Below are positions 1 through 10,862 of a stretch of DNA of 27,178 nt, piece by piece. Source of the DNA: Azolla pinnata (lineage: Eukaryota > Streptophyta > Polypodiopsida > Salviniales > Salviniaceae); the NCBI GenBank assembly GCA_037176905.1, contig JBBBWG010001704.1, positions 7,681-34,858 of the forward strand, written 5' to 3'. The translations under genes were made by a program, and so were the position numbers. Numbering within the stretch: position 1 is the first letter of the stretch; each line of letters begins with the position of its first letter. The notes below the pieces were generated by a model that saw only the letters and a program-made list of their open reading frames with translations, had not been told where the DNA came from and made no database searches.

Positions 1-713
1 GCAATGTTATATCGTCTGATTGATTCTATCGGCAATGTTCCTCCGCTCTTTGCAGCTGGGTGCAAGAAATTGCGGTAAAATGAAATTTCATGTTGTGATA
101 AGCAAACTCTAATTCATTAAAATGGGTTCCCAATCGATAGCTTAACAACCGATCGACGCACTACCTTATCAGCTTTAAATTATCAAAGAGGGAGAAGATC
201 CAGCTCATAGAAGTCCATGGGTCATGACCAATCGATTGATCGATAACAAAGCATCATATAACAAAAAAAAACATACATTCATATCAAAGAGTCTATCATG
301 CAAAGCAGGTCCTCGCCACCGAAGTCCGAAGAACGGTGCTTACGCTCGAGCAATGCATTCGAAAGTCAAACGGTGCTAACAACGCTTTCAAAGATTCGGG
401 AAGGAAAAATGGAAAGAAAAACAAAAGCTTGGTTTAGATGCATGGAAAGAAGTGATGGGATGGACCTCAATGGAACTCTCACTGAGATGCAGAGGAGGCA
501 AAAAGAGTCAACTTATTATAAGGAAGCCAACATGTCATGTTCTCTGGAAGTGCCTTATCTTCCCATGATAAGTGATGCCTCTCAAAGGTGCTTTATAAGT
601 AGTTGAAAAGCCATTCTCAATAAGATGCCCATTCTTCAATGTCGAAACACAGGCTTATTGCTTGTCAGGTCGCCGAAACCGTATCGATGATTCGATCGCA
701 ATATGTGGGCATG
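1..713. other. Intergenic sequence, no supported gene
   Basis: I see no recognisable protein family, RNA gene or mobile-element terminus here. An open frame of 102 codons at 298-606 (+) is Ser/Lys/Glu-rich with no motif I can place and no nearby TATA box or matching exon. I treat it as chance or as a decayed element. Short GATCGAT/ATCGATT motifs recur around 120-245. Confidence 0.5.
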
Positions 714-1330
714 ATTAGCTACGAGCGTTTCATTAAGATTTTCAATGGGCATGGACAGGCTGATGATTCGATGATATATAATTGAGGCTTGAGGAATGGT
801 TTCTTATTTTAATGGGGAGTATCTTCCACAGAGCATCTCTGTTCGATAATATAACGATACGAAAATCGTTCATTCTTGCAAGCTCGGAAAAGGGCACTAT
901 CGTCGAGGGTATCAGGTCCTTGATTAGCGACGAGTGTCTCGTTAATATTTTCAATGGGTTTTCGTCGAGGTATGAGAGCTGGCTCTTGGGTATAGAGATG
1001 ATGATTTGATGATATACAATTGAGGCTTGAGGAATGGTTTCTTATTTAATGGCAGTATCTCCACAGAGCATCTCTGTTCGATAATATAACGATAAGAAAA
1101 TCGTTCATTCTTGCAAGCTCGGAAAAAGGGCACTATCGTCGAGGGTGTCAGGTTCTTGCGTAGATGGTGGTGGTGGTGGTGGTGATGATGACGGTGACGA
1201 TGATATATAATTGAGAGATTGAGGAATGGTTTCTTATTTGATGGGAGTGTATCATCGCAGAGCACTGAAGAACAGACGATTAAAAAAGAAAAAACGAAGA
1301 ATCGTTCGTTCTGTTGTGGGGCTCTCTTTG
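714..1330. repeat. Diverged three-copy tandem repeat
   Basis: A block containing ATTGAGGCTTGAGGAATGG, then TTTCTTATTT, a CACAGAGCATCTCTGTTCG segment and CATTCTTGCAAGCTCGG occurs at about 714-922 and again at about 923-1160. The matching ATTGAGGCTT positions are 781 and 1019, an offset of 238 bp. A third, more diverged copy begins near 1198 (ATTGAG at 1210), with CGCAGAGCACTGAAGAACAG in place of the second segment. Between copies two and three is a short GGT/GAT microsatellite (about 1163-1204). Copies one and two share most of their length with small indels, so the duplication is fairly recent. I see no coding potential that survives in all copies. Confidence 0.7.
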
Positions 1331-1916
1331 GTCGAAATGATTCCGTTCCCCTGTTCAAGCGAGACAGTGGCAGGATTCGACGCGTCGATGCGCTGACTGA
1401 CTGATGGCCCCCGCAGGCAACACGACCAATGATGCAGAAACCAGAAACAGAGAGTTGCGCAATCGGATTCCCCCGAGTTCGATCGCCTTTCCGGTGAACG
1501 AAAGGGACCACGGAATCACCATACATATCTACGTAGAGCCCGATTCGGGCTGTTTCGCGGAATCGAATCATCGCAGAGCAGTCGCCAACGTTTCCGCTGT
1601 CTGATCGAAAAACTATAACTAACTGCGAGAACAGAACGAGTCGAAAGCCCCAGGGGGAAGTTAGGCTATATTATTTTGATGGATGCAAAATCGAACGGGC
1701 CGACGATCATCGGACTCTCTGTCTGGAGCCCATTCAGAGACCTGGAGAAAGTTTTTTCTTTTCTTTTGTAAAAATCCTTCTGTTTGAGTCATAGACAGAC
1801 AGTGGTTTTAGAAGAGATGTTTTTACATACAAATGTTGTTGTCGGGAAAAAACACAAGAGCTTCTTGTTGTGCATGTCTGGATTGGTTGGTGCCCCGAAT
1901 TTCCAGACACCAGCAA
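1331..1916. other. Intergenic sequence, nothing recognised
   Basis: This is mixed-composition sequence between the left tandem repeat and the telomere-like array. Short open frames exist on both strands but none shows a domain, splice pattern or codon structure that I recognise. Confidence 0.45.
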
Positions 1917-3335
1917 TCCTAAAAACCCTAAAAACCCTAAACCCTAAAAACCCTAAAAACCCTAAAAACCCTGAACCCTAAACCATACATCCTAAACCCT
2001 AAACCCTAAACCCTGAATTGGCTCCGAGTTCTGGCTTTGGGCTATGTATGAAGGAGCAGATGCAGAGAAGGCAAAGAATGCAAAAAACGTAGGACGCCGA
2101 ACACACCCTCAAAACCCTAAAACCCTGGGAAACCCTGAAAACCCTAGAAACCCTAGAAACCCTAAAAACCCTAAAAACCCTAAATCGGCTATGGGAAGGC
2201 AAAGAATGCGAAAGCGGGGGACGCAGAGCGCCCTCAAGAATGTCTCGAAGCTTTGCAGCCCCAAACCCCAGAAAAGCCAAAACCCTAAAACCCTAAAACC
2301 TCTAAGAACCCTAAGAACCCTAAGAACCCTAAAACCCTAAAAACTCTAAGAACCCTAAGAACCCTAAAACCCTGAAAACCCTAAAACCCTGAATCAGCTG
2401 TGAGATGGCAAAGAATGTAGAAACGCGGGAGCAAGGAAAGCAGATGCGGCCACAAGCAATTCTCGAAGCTTTGCGGCCCTAAACCTAAAAAAACCCTAAA
2501 AACCCTAAAAACCCTAAAAACCCTGAAAACCCTAAAAGCCCTAAAACCCTAAAAACCCTAAAACCCTGAAAACCCTAAAACCCAGAATCAGCTACGAGAT
2601 GGCAAAGAATGCAGAAACGCGGGAGCAAGGAAAGCAGATGTGGCCACAAGCAATTCTCGAAGCTTTGCGGCTGTAAACCTAAAAAACCTTTAAAACCCTA
2701 AAACCCAAAAAACCCTAAAACCCTGAAAACCCTAAAACCCTGAATCAGCTGTGAGATGGCAAAGAATGTAGAAATGCGGGAGCAAGGAAAGCAGATGCAG
2801 CCACAAGCAATTCTCGAAGCTTTGCGGCCCTAAACCTAAAAAACCCTAAAAAACCTAAAACCCTAAAAACCCTAAAAACCCTAAAACCCTAAAACCCTAA
2901 AACCCTAAAAACCCTAAAAACCCTAAAAACCCTAAAAACCCTGAAACCCTGAAAACCCTAAAACCCAGAAAACCCTAAAACCCTAAAACCCAGAAAACCT
3001 TGAGAACCCGAAAACCCGAAAACCCTGAAAACCCTAAAGCCCTAAAACCCGAAAACCCTGAAAACCCTAAAGCCCTAAAACCCGAAAACCCTAAAACCCG
3101 AAAACCCTAAAAACTCTGAAAACCCTAAAACCCTGAAACCCGAAAACCCTAAAAACTCTGAAAACCCTAAAAACTCTGAAAACCCTAAAACCCTGAAAAC
3201 CCTAAAAACTCTGAAAACCCTAAAACCCTGAAAACCCTAAAACCCTGAAAACCCTAAAACCCTGAAAACCCTAAAACCCGAAAACCCGAAAACCCTAAAC
3301 CCTAAACCCGAAAACCCTAAACCCTAAACCCTAAA
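1917..3335. repeat. Interstitial telomere-like array with repeated spacer
   Basis: The plus strand is filled with CCCTAAA, the C-strand of the plant telomere repeat, mixed with CCCTAAAA, CCCTAAAAA, CCCTGAAA and CCCGAAAA variants. Telomere-like runs lie at about 1917-2012, 2107-2185, 2280-2392, 2480-2585, 2690-2742 and 2833-3335. Between them are five spacers (about 2013, 2186, 2393, 2586 and 2743) of roughly 85-105 bp. They share GGCAAAGAATG and, in most copies, TCTCGAAGCTTTGC. Spacers three to five are almost identical, while one and two are diverged. The mixed unit sizes indicate an old interstitial or subtelomeric array, not a functional chromosome end. The minus strand carries runs of GGG every 7-9 bases and could form G-quadruplexes. 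Confidence 0.92.
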
Positions 3336-3923
3336 TGCAAAATGCAGCGAGGATCGTCTTCTTGTTTCTCCCCTCTTTCTCCTTTGTCTTTCCGCTTGCA
3401 GGTTTTCCTCGTTTCCTTCTTGTCCGTGCAGACAGAGAGGGGGCTGAGGAGTTCGAGATCCACTTGTCTTCCTTCCTCCTCGCGGTTCCTCGTCGTCCTC
3501 GATCTTCTTCCGATCGTTCGTTCGTTCCTTTCTTTCTTGATCGATCAGCATTTCCAAGTTTCAGCTGCATTCGTTTGACGATTCCTTTGTTGCAAGAAAG
3601 AATTTTTGGAAGATCGTGAACCGAGGTCTTGATCTTCGTTCGTTCGTTCCTTTCTTGATGATCAATCAGCATTTCCAAGTTTCAGCTGCATTTCTTTGAC
3701 GATTCCTTTGCTGCAAGAGAGAATTGGATGATCGTGAACCGAGTTCTTGATCTTCGTTCGTTCGTTCCTTCCTTTCTTGATCAATCAGCATTTCCAAGTT
3801 TCGGCTGCATTTCTTTGACGATTCCTGTGTTGCAAAGAAAGAATCGGATGGTCGTGAACCGGCTAGGTATGGCAGAGAATTTGGAAAATGCTGTTGCAAG
3901 AAGGAGCAAGAAGGAAAAGAAGG

Positions 3924-3954
<31 letters not shown>

Positions 3955-4100
3955 GACTTGAATGCGTTTTCTTTGACCTTTTGACTTGTTCTTTGCAGAC
4001 GTTTCGGCTATGGCGGGTTAGCTGTGTAAAAGAGAAGGTACAGGAATCAGAGAAAGGGAACATATTTCCTCAGATGCGGATCTGGAGCTCCTCCATTTTT
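3336..4100. repeat. Gene-free stretch with ~120-bp triplication
   Basis: Three consecutive copies of a roughly 120-bp unit occupy about 3500-3865. The marker AGCATTTCCAAGTTTC starts near 3547, 3667 and 3787. Each copy also has a GTTCGTTCGTTCCTT segment, TTTGACGATTCCT and GATCGTGAACCG. An AG dinucleotide run follows at 3929-3954. The region lies between the telomere-like array and the PEPC promoter, so it may be distal promoter sequence. The short open frames across it are different frames of the same repeat and are not genes. Confidence 0.75.
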
Positions 4101-4101
4101 C

Positions 4102-4109
4102 TATAAATA
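4102..4109 (+). promoter_or_regulatory. TATA box of the PEPC gene
   Basis: TATAAATA, flanked by pyrimidine-rich sequence, is followed by about 180 bases before the first in-frame ATG at 4290. That spacing would put transcription start near 4135-4140 and leave a leader of roughly 150-220 bases. The motif is a close match to the plant TATA consensus. The start site itself is inferred. Confidence 0.7.
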
Positions 4110-4153
4110 AGTCTTCCAATTGGACTCGGAGAGACTAGGGAGAGACCAGAAAC

Positions 4154-4198
4154 GAGCTTCGAGAGCTTCGAGAGAGAGAGAGAGGGAGAGAGAGAGGG
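4154..4198 (+). repeat. GA-rich 5' leader microsatellite of PEPC
   Basis: The sequence repeats GAGCTTCGA and then runs into alternating GA (about 4169-4197). It lies between the TATA box and the start codon, so it should be in the 5' untranslated leader. Sense-strand GA runs also precede the V-ATPase B gene in this window. Confidence 0.7.
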
Positions 4199-4220
4199 TT
4201 TAGAGAGCTTCAGTTTCGAC

Positions 4221-4367
4221 ATAGATCCTGTACATCATACAGGCATACAAGATCAGTGCTCTGCAAAAGCATCTGTTTCTGTAGTCATCATGGATCCTGT
4301 AAATCATACAGACATACAAGATCAGTGCTCTGCAAAAGCATCTGTTTCTGTAGTCATCATGGATCCT
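4221..4367 (+). repeat. 69-bp tandem duplication across the PEPC start
   Basis: The segment 4221-4289 is repeated as 4290-4358 with only a few substitutions, and a third partial copy (GATCCTGA) follows at 4362. The unit is 69 bp, exactly 23 codons. Copy one begins ATAGATCCTG, copy two ATGGATCCTG and the third remnant ATGGATCCTG. The duplication therefore places a second in-frame ATG 23 codons before what looks like the original start. Confidence 0.92.
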
Positions 4368-7300
4368 GATCAGAGTTCCAGCGATGGCGGCCACAGCTGT
4401 ATAAGCAATGGCGGTGGCGGCGGTACTACCAGATCCCTCGTCTCTTCCAAGTCTCTGGATGCTCATATGAGGCAGCTCGTTCCAGACAGAGTCTCCGACG
4501 ACGACAAGCTCGTGGAATACGATTTCCTGCTTCTCGATCGCTTCCTTGATGTGCTGCAAGACCTCCATGGCGAGGACATGAAAGAAACGGTAAGCAAAAT
4601 CATCAGGCTTTCTCTCGAGTCTTTTCTCCTGTCGTCGATTCATGCATCCATCCATTCGACGCCTTCCTCCCACCCTTCTCTGTCTGCAATGGCTGCTTCT
4701 GTGTTCTCTTGTGATCGCCTCTGGTACCGTTGCCACATTTCTTGCGCGTAAGATAGAAACATTCCTAAAAACTCAGGCTTTCCTTCTCCTTCCCACAGAT
4801 CTTCATCCGCTTTTGATACCCCCTCTTGGATTGCTGTTGCGTATCCAATGCTGCATTTTTTTTTGTCTTGGCATGGAATGTTTCATCAAGCTTCCGTTCT
4901 CCTTCTGTTCATGTCGGTTTTCTATCCTATCCTTCTTCTTTCTTCTGCCGATGAAAATCTCGGCATGGAGCTTTCCACTCAGCATGATTTACATTTTGTT
5001 TTTCTCTTCCCGTGTTTGCAAAGATTTTCTATAAACCTTCGCTTGAACACATTCTCGGTTCTTGTTCATGAAGGTTGTCGTGTATTTCATGTGGGTGAAT
5101 CACTACATTCTTATAGTACTTGTTCGCGTAGGAATCACATATTATCATGATTCACAGGAATTTCATATTTCATGAACCTTTTAATGGAAGTGTTCTTTCT
5201 TCCCCCTTTTCATGAAATTATTCCATGAATTTCTGTGTAAAAGCATTTGTCTGTTGAAACAAAGATATTCCCTTTGAATTGTTCCAGACTTTCTTTCTTC
5301 TGCTTCATGGAGGTTTTCTATTAAGCTTTCGCCTGAATCCACTCTTTTTGTTTTTCTGTTCTAGTGACTAAAAAAGATGAATATGAACTGCTGCCAGTAC
5401 ATTGGAAGCTTTTGTTTTCCCTCCCGTCTGCTCCTGATGGAATCTCTAGTTTAACGTGCTCTCTTTTACTTCCTGTGCAGGTTCAACGATGCTATGAGCT
5501 CGCTGGAGAGTATGGAAGCTCTGAAGGTCATCAGGATGCTGAAAAGCTTGAAGATCTGGCCGTAATTCTGAACAGTTTCGATGCAGGGAATTCAATCGTG
5601 GTATCAAGTTCTTTCTCACACATGCTTAATCTTGGCAACCTGGCAGAAGAAGTGCAGATAGCATGCAGGCGCAGGATCAAGACAAAGAGTGGAGATATCA
5701 ACGATGAGAACTGTGCACTTACGGAGTCTGACATTGATGAAACCTTCAGAAGGCTTGTCTATGATCTTCAAAAGTCTCCGAAGGAAATATTTGAGGCTTT
5801 GAAGAGTCAGACTGTGGATCTTGTGTTAACTGCTCACCCGACACAATCTGTTCGCCGATCTTTACTTCAGAAACATGGCCGGTTAGAAAGAGCTGTGGCC
5901 CGTTTGTATTCAATGATCAATATTTTTGATAAACTTGGCTTTTTTTCCATTTCTAACCTCTTGTCCTGGTATCACATATGCAGCATTCGTACATGCCTTT
6001 CTGAATTATATGCTCCTGGAATCACACCTGATGAGAAACGTGAGCTTGATGAAGCACTCCAGAGAGAGGTATACTGCATTATACATTTTAATTTTTATTA
6101 CTCTTGGATTTTAATGTTTGTGCCTCGTCTTTGTATCTCTTAACAACCTTCAAACAAGAGATAGAGAAGAAAAAAATTGTCTGTCTGGTCCCAACCTAAA
6201 ATGTTGGTATCATCTATATGAATCCAGTGGGAGCTTCTATAGTCATTTGCAGCTGCCCTTTGAGGCTCTCTGGATCTTTGTAAAGCTGATGTTGATTCCC
6301 CTATGTTCCAAAGAGAACACTTGTGCGAACTTGTTTGTATTCAGGGTTCCTGTCCCTTGTACTATTGCTCACCCATGCATTTAGGTCCTGCACAAGAATA
6401 AAGGCTTACAGCTTGTATAATGGTGGCAGTGAGATTGTGAAGAGTTGGAAGAGTACGGCCTGTATACTTGTTTCAAATGTGCTTCACATAGAGGGCTTTG
6501 TGTTGTAGAAACTGATTGCTGTTGTGGAAACTGAAAGAAGGCACTATATGTTTGAATCCAAATTAGTGATCACAAGCTAACTCTGTTTATTTATGTTTCT
6601 GTAGATTCATGCAGCATTTAGAACCGATGAAATCAGACGTACTCCACCTGCTCCTCAGGATGAGATGCGTGCTGGCATGAGTTATTTCCACGAGACTATA
6701 TGGAATGGATTGCCCAAGTTCTTACGTCGTGTGGATACCGCACTTACCAACATTGGAGTTGAAGAGAGACTCCCTTATAATGTGCCTCTTATCCAGTTCT
6801 CCTCGTGGATGGGAGGTGACAGAGATGGTATATTTGAGCTTCTGTCTCCAGATTTTCATTTTTTTATAATCCTTCGTGATGAAATACAAAATTTGATGTG
6901 TCAATGCATGTGGGTATTCAGGAAACCCTCGTGTAACACCTGAGGTGACACGGGATGTATGTTTGTTGGCAAGGCTCATGGCCGCAAATTTATACTTCTC
7001 GCAAATAGAAAATCTGATGTTTGAGGTGAGTATGGTAACCTTGTACAATCTGTCAATTCCATTTATCTCCTTTGACATGGTGTAATACAAACCCATGTCC
7101 AATAAGAAACCCATACACGAATGGTAAATTTTATGAAGCATTTTTAACGTTGGATGCAATCATGTGTTTCAGTTATCCATGTGGCGTTGCAGTGATGAGC
7201 TCAGGAGCAGGGTTCAGCAAATAGAGGCTTCTAACCGGAAGGATTCAAAGCACTACATGGGTATGGGAATTCTAGTAATATAAATATTTTTTCTGAAGAT

Positions 7301-9472
7301 AATCTACGATTCAGCTTCTGATTATATCTTCTGTGCAGAGTTTTGGAAACCGATTCCACCAAATGAGCCTTTCCGAGTTGTATTAGGACATGTGAGAGAC
7401 AAGTTGTATAACACCAGGGAGTATATGCGTGCAGTTCTTGCTTTTGGGAAAAGTGACATATCTGAAGAGGATATTTTTACATCTGTTGATGAGGTTTATA
7501 TCATATTGAACAATCTTTTGGGATCAATTTGTGTGCTTCCAACATTATGTGCTTCATTAAACATATGTTTATTTGTTGAAATTGTAGTTTCTCGAGCCAT
7601 TGGAGCTTTGCTACCAATCACTTTGCTCAACTGGTGACAAGCCAATTGCAGATGGAAGCCTTCTTGATTTCATGCGCCAAGTCTCATGCTTTGGCTTAAG
7701 TCTTGTTAAGTTGGACATTCGTCAAGAGTCTGATAGACACACCGATGTTATGGATGCTATCACAAATCACCTAGGAATAGGTTCTTATAAAGAATGGTCT
7801 GAGGATAAACGCCAAGAATGGTTGCTGTCAGAATTGAGGGGGAAGCGTCCTTTATTTGGTGGGGACTTACCCCAAACAGATGAGATAAAAGCTGTCCTAG
7901 ACATATTTCATGTCATCGCGGAGTTGCCTCCTGATTCTTTTGGTGCTTACATTATCTCCATGGCCATGACGCCTTCGGATGTTCTATCCGTGGAGCTATT
8001 GCAGCGAGAGTGCAGAGTTGCACATCCCCTTCGTGTTGTCCCTCTTTTTGAACGGTTGGCTGATCTACAATCTGCCCCTGCTGTTCTAACAAGATTGTTT
8101 TCAGTTGAGTGGTATAGAAATAGAATCAATGGGAAGCAGGAGGTTATGATTGGATACTCTGATTCAGGGAAGGATGCTGGCCGATTATCTGCTGCATGGC
8201 AGCTTTACAAAAGCCAAGAGGAGCTCATGGAAGTGGCAAAGAAGTTTGGTGTGAAGCTGAACATGTTTCACGGACGTGGAGGAACTGTAGGCAGGGGAGG
8301 GGGGCCGACACATCTTGCTATCCTATCTCAACCGCCTGACACCATTCATGGGTCTTTACGTGTCACCATCCAAGGAGAAGTTATTGAACAGTCATTTGGC
8401 GAGGAACATCTTTGCTTCCGGACGCTACAACGTTTCACCTCTGCAACCCTTGAACACGGTATGCATCCTCCAGTGAAGCCGAAGCCTGAATGGCGGGTTC
8501 TTATGGATGAGATGGCTTTGGTTTCAACTGAGGAATATCGCTCGATCGTATTTAAAGAGCCCAGATTCATCGAGTATTTTCAATCTGTAAGTGTCGTTCA
8601 TGCATGGGAATGTGCCTATGGGGACTGTGTGTAATCCCTTGTCATATCGGAATGTGTCTTATGTACAATTGGTTTAGTTCCTTTACTGATGCTTTTGTGA
8701 TATACTTTGGAATGCTTGTTGTAGGCAACACCTGTGCTCGAGTATGGGCGCATGAATATAGGTAGCAGGCCATCAAAACGTAAACCCAGTGGCGGCATCG
8801 AATCACTGCGAGCTATTCCATGGATTTTTGCATGGACACAAACAAGATTTCATCTGCCAGTCTGGCTCGGTTTTGGTGAAGCTTTCAAAACAGTTATTCA
8901 GAAGGATCCAAAGAATCTGAAAATACTTCAGGAGATGTACAATCAGTGGCCATTCTTTAGGGTCACAATTGATCTTGTGGAGATGGTCTTTGCGAAAGGA
9001 GATCCTCGTATTGCAGAAATTTATGATAAGCTTCTAGTCAGTGATGAGCTTAAATTCTTTGGTGTGATGCTTCGAGCGAAATACGAGGAGACAAAGGATT
9101 TACTTCTCAAGGTACAGCTATTCCGCATAAGCAATAGTAATGCTATTTTATGGGTGTTGTCGCTTCTACTTGACATTGTGATTCTCATTATAGGTGGCTG
9201 GGCACAAGGAGCTTTTGGAGGGTAACCCATACTTAAAGCAACGCTTGGCTTTGAGGGATCCATTCATTACTACCTTGAACTTGCAGCAAGCATATACTTT
9301 GAAAAAGATAAGGGAGGGTAATGCTGTTCCCAGACCGTTAGTTATAAAGTCCAAGAGTAGTGCTGCCGAGCTGGTTTCTCTTAATCCTACCAGTGAATAT
9401 GGTCCTGGACTTGAGGACACTGTAATCCTTACCATGAAAGGAATTGCTGCTGGCATGCAGAATACCGGTTAA
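4290..9472 (+). CDS. PPC: Plant-type phosphoenolpyruvate carboxylase (10 exons)
   Basis: This cytosolic enzyme joins bicarbonate to phosphoenolpyruvate to give oxaloacetate and phosphate, feeding the TCA cycle and malate pools. Coding exons are 4290-4589, 5481-5881, 5984-6068, 6605-6827, 6922-7025, 7173-7260, 7339-7493, 7588-8586, 8725-9111 and 9194-9472. All phases agree and give 1006 residues. Catalytic landmarks (counted from 4290) are TAHPTQ at 217-222, GGDRDGNPR around 332-340, [10 protein letters not shown] at 641-650 and [14 protein letters not shown] at 679-692. The C-terminal QNTG marks the plant type, not the bacterial type. Ala821 in WIFAWTQTR is the C3-type residue; C4 enzymes have Ser there. 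Ten exons is usual for plant genes. The start is uncertain: ATG 4290 lies inside a 69-bp duplication, and ATG 4359 gives 983 residues, closer to the usual ~965. The N-terminal regulatory serine (Ser55, KSLDAHMR) is present but its acid-base context is weak. Confidence 0.96.
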
Positions 9473-10862
9473 GGTATTCAAGTTTCTTTTTAAATGGATC
9501 ATTGCTAATTGATCGTATGCTAGCTGTAGTGGAATATGTTGTATATATTAAGCTTTTGCAGGATTAATCTAAAGGATTAATCTAAGATAGGAAACTTTTC
9601 ATAAATCTGGATAGGCCTCTGTAACTAACAACAATTCAATGTATGCAACCAGGAAGCTGATTGAAGGATGTTTATGACAGGGTTTGCAACTGTCAGAATG
9701 CAGAATATCTTACCTTTGGCGAAATGGAGGATAGCAGACGATTGCAGTGATCATGCAGGGACATTTCGTGGATTAATATATAATAATGTACACCTTGGGT
9801 GTATATAAAAACAACTGGGGGCAACTCCTTGGACTACCAAGAAGTGCGGCAAGCTTGCGTACAAGCCTATATATATGCCTAATAATGGCAGTCTAATTAG
9901 TAATCAAGAATGTTTACATAGACTATAATACTCGACAAGCCAGAGTGGTTGACGAGTAATGTTGCCTAAAATGCTATTAATGGAAGAATGATATTGCGTG
10001 CATGCAGTTCTGTGAATGAGCAACAACGGTGTTGGCATACCTTTTCTGTGTTCGAGTCTTCATTCCTTTGATGTGATCGGAAGGTTTTCATTCAGTTTAC
10101 AAACTGCGCAAGAGGGGTTTTGGTTTGAAGCAATGTTCTTTTACAAATTGTGGTCTTCAGTTCTAGATAGAGATTGCACTAGTAAGAATTTTGCCAATAC
10201 ATAGTTCTATGTGATCTATGCTGTCCATCATACAAGGATAAGGGTTTTGTTTTCCTTTTTTGTGTTGGAATGTTCCAGTGTGTTGTCGCTACGGAGACAT
10301 GAACGCGTGATGATGAATGGCTGGAGATAGAAAGATTCTGCCAAGAGATGCAGGAAAGAACAAAACAGCATCTCCAAAATGCCCACCATGGGATTGTATA
10401 CTAAGCTTTGGGAAGTACTAAATATGTGGTGGTTAAAAATCTGACAGATTGTAATCCACCATGAAAATGGTTCTGAAACCTTGCAGGAATCCAGATAGAC
10501 CAGGATTGATGCAAACGTTTCCAGCTCCATATCCAGTGTAAAAATCCTAGACCCTGAACTCTGATCCCTAGGCCTTTATAATCGAGCAGAATTGCAGGGG
10601 GTGCCCTCAACGCTGGTGCAGATCAGAGGTAGAGCAGGGAATGCAGAGAAAGAGTAGCACCTGCTCTAACTTGGCGTGCTTTCAAGTCTAGTCTAATTTT
10701 GTGGGCGCTACAAAGATCTCTGGATGCAGGGCACAGGCTATGTCTAAACCCTGGGCTCCGTCACTATGACTAAACATCGCCCACAAACGATTCCCCCACA
10801 GGGAATCTCTGATTCTTCCTACTCCACCCCCTCCTTGATTCTCCCCGCTTACCCAGAATCTA
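9473..10862. other. Intergenic region between PEPC and the PPR gene
   Basis: It should contain the PEPC 3' untranslated region and the PPR promoter. I see no canonical AATAAA close to the PEPC stop; AATAAT occurs near 9780. A small duplication of AGGATTAATCTAA lies near 9560-9585, and TACACC-TTG-GGTGTA near 9788-9803 could form a short hairpin. TTTATAAT at about 10575 could be a TATA-like element for the PPR gene, but this is weak. No further gene is supported. Confidence 0.45.

Noticed and set aside
298..606. 102-codon plus-strand frame as a small gene
   Set aside because: No motif, no promoter or splice evidence, and isolated in repeat-rich DNA. Chance or decayed sequence is simpler.
951..1571. 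206-codon minus-strand frame with a poly-His run
   Set aside because: The His run is a translated GGT/GAT microsatellite and the rest crosses the three-copy repeat. No domain, and the same peptide pieces recur because the DNA is duplicated.
1999..2340. Pro/Asn/Lys-rich and Arg/Val/Phe-rich frames across the telomere array
   Set aside because: They are translations of CCCTAAA-type repeats and their complement.
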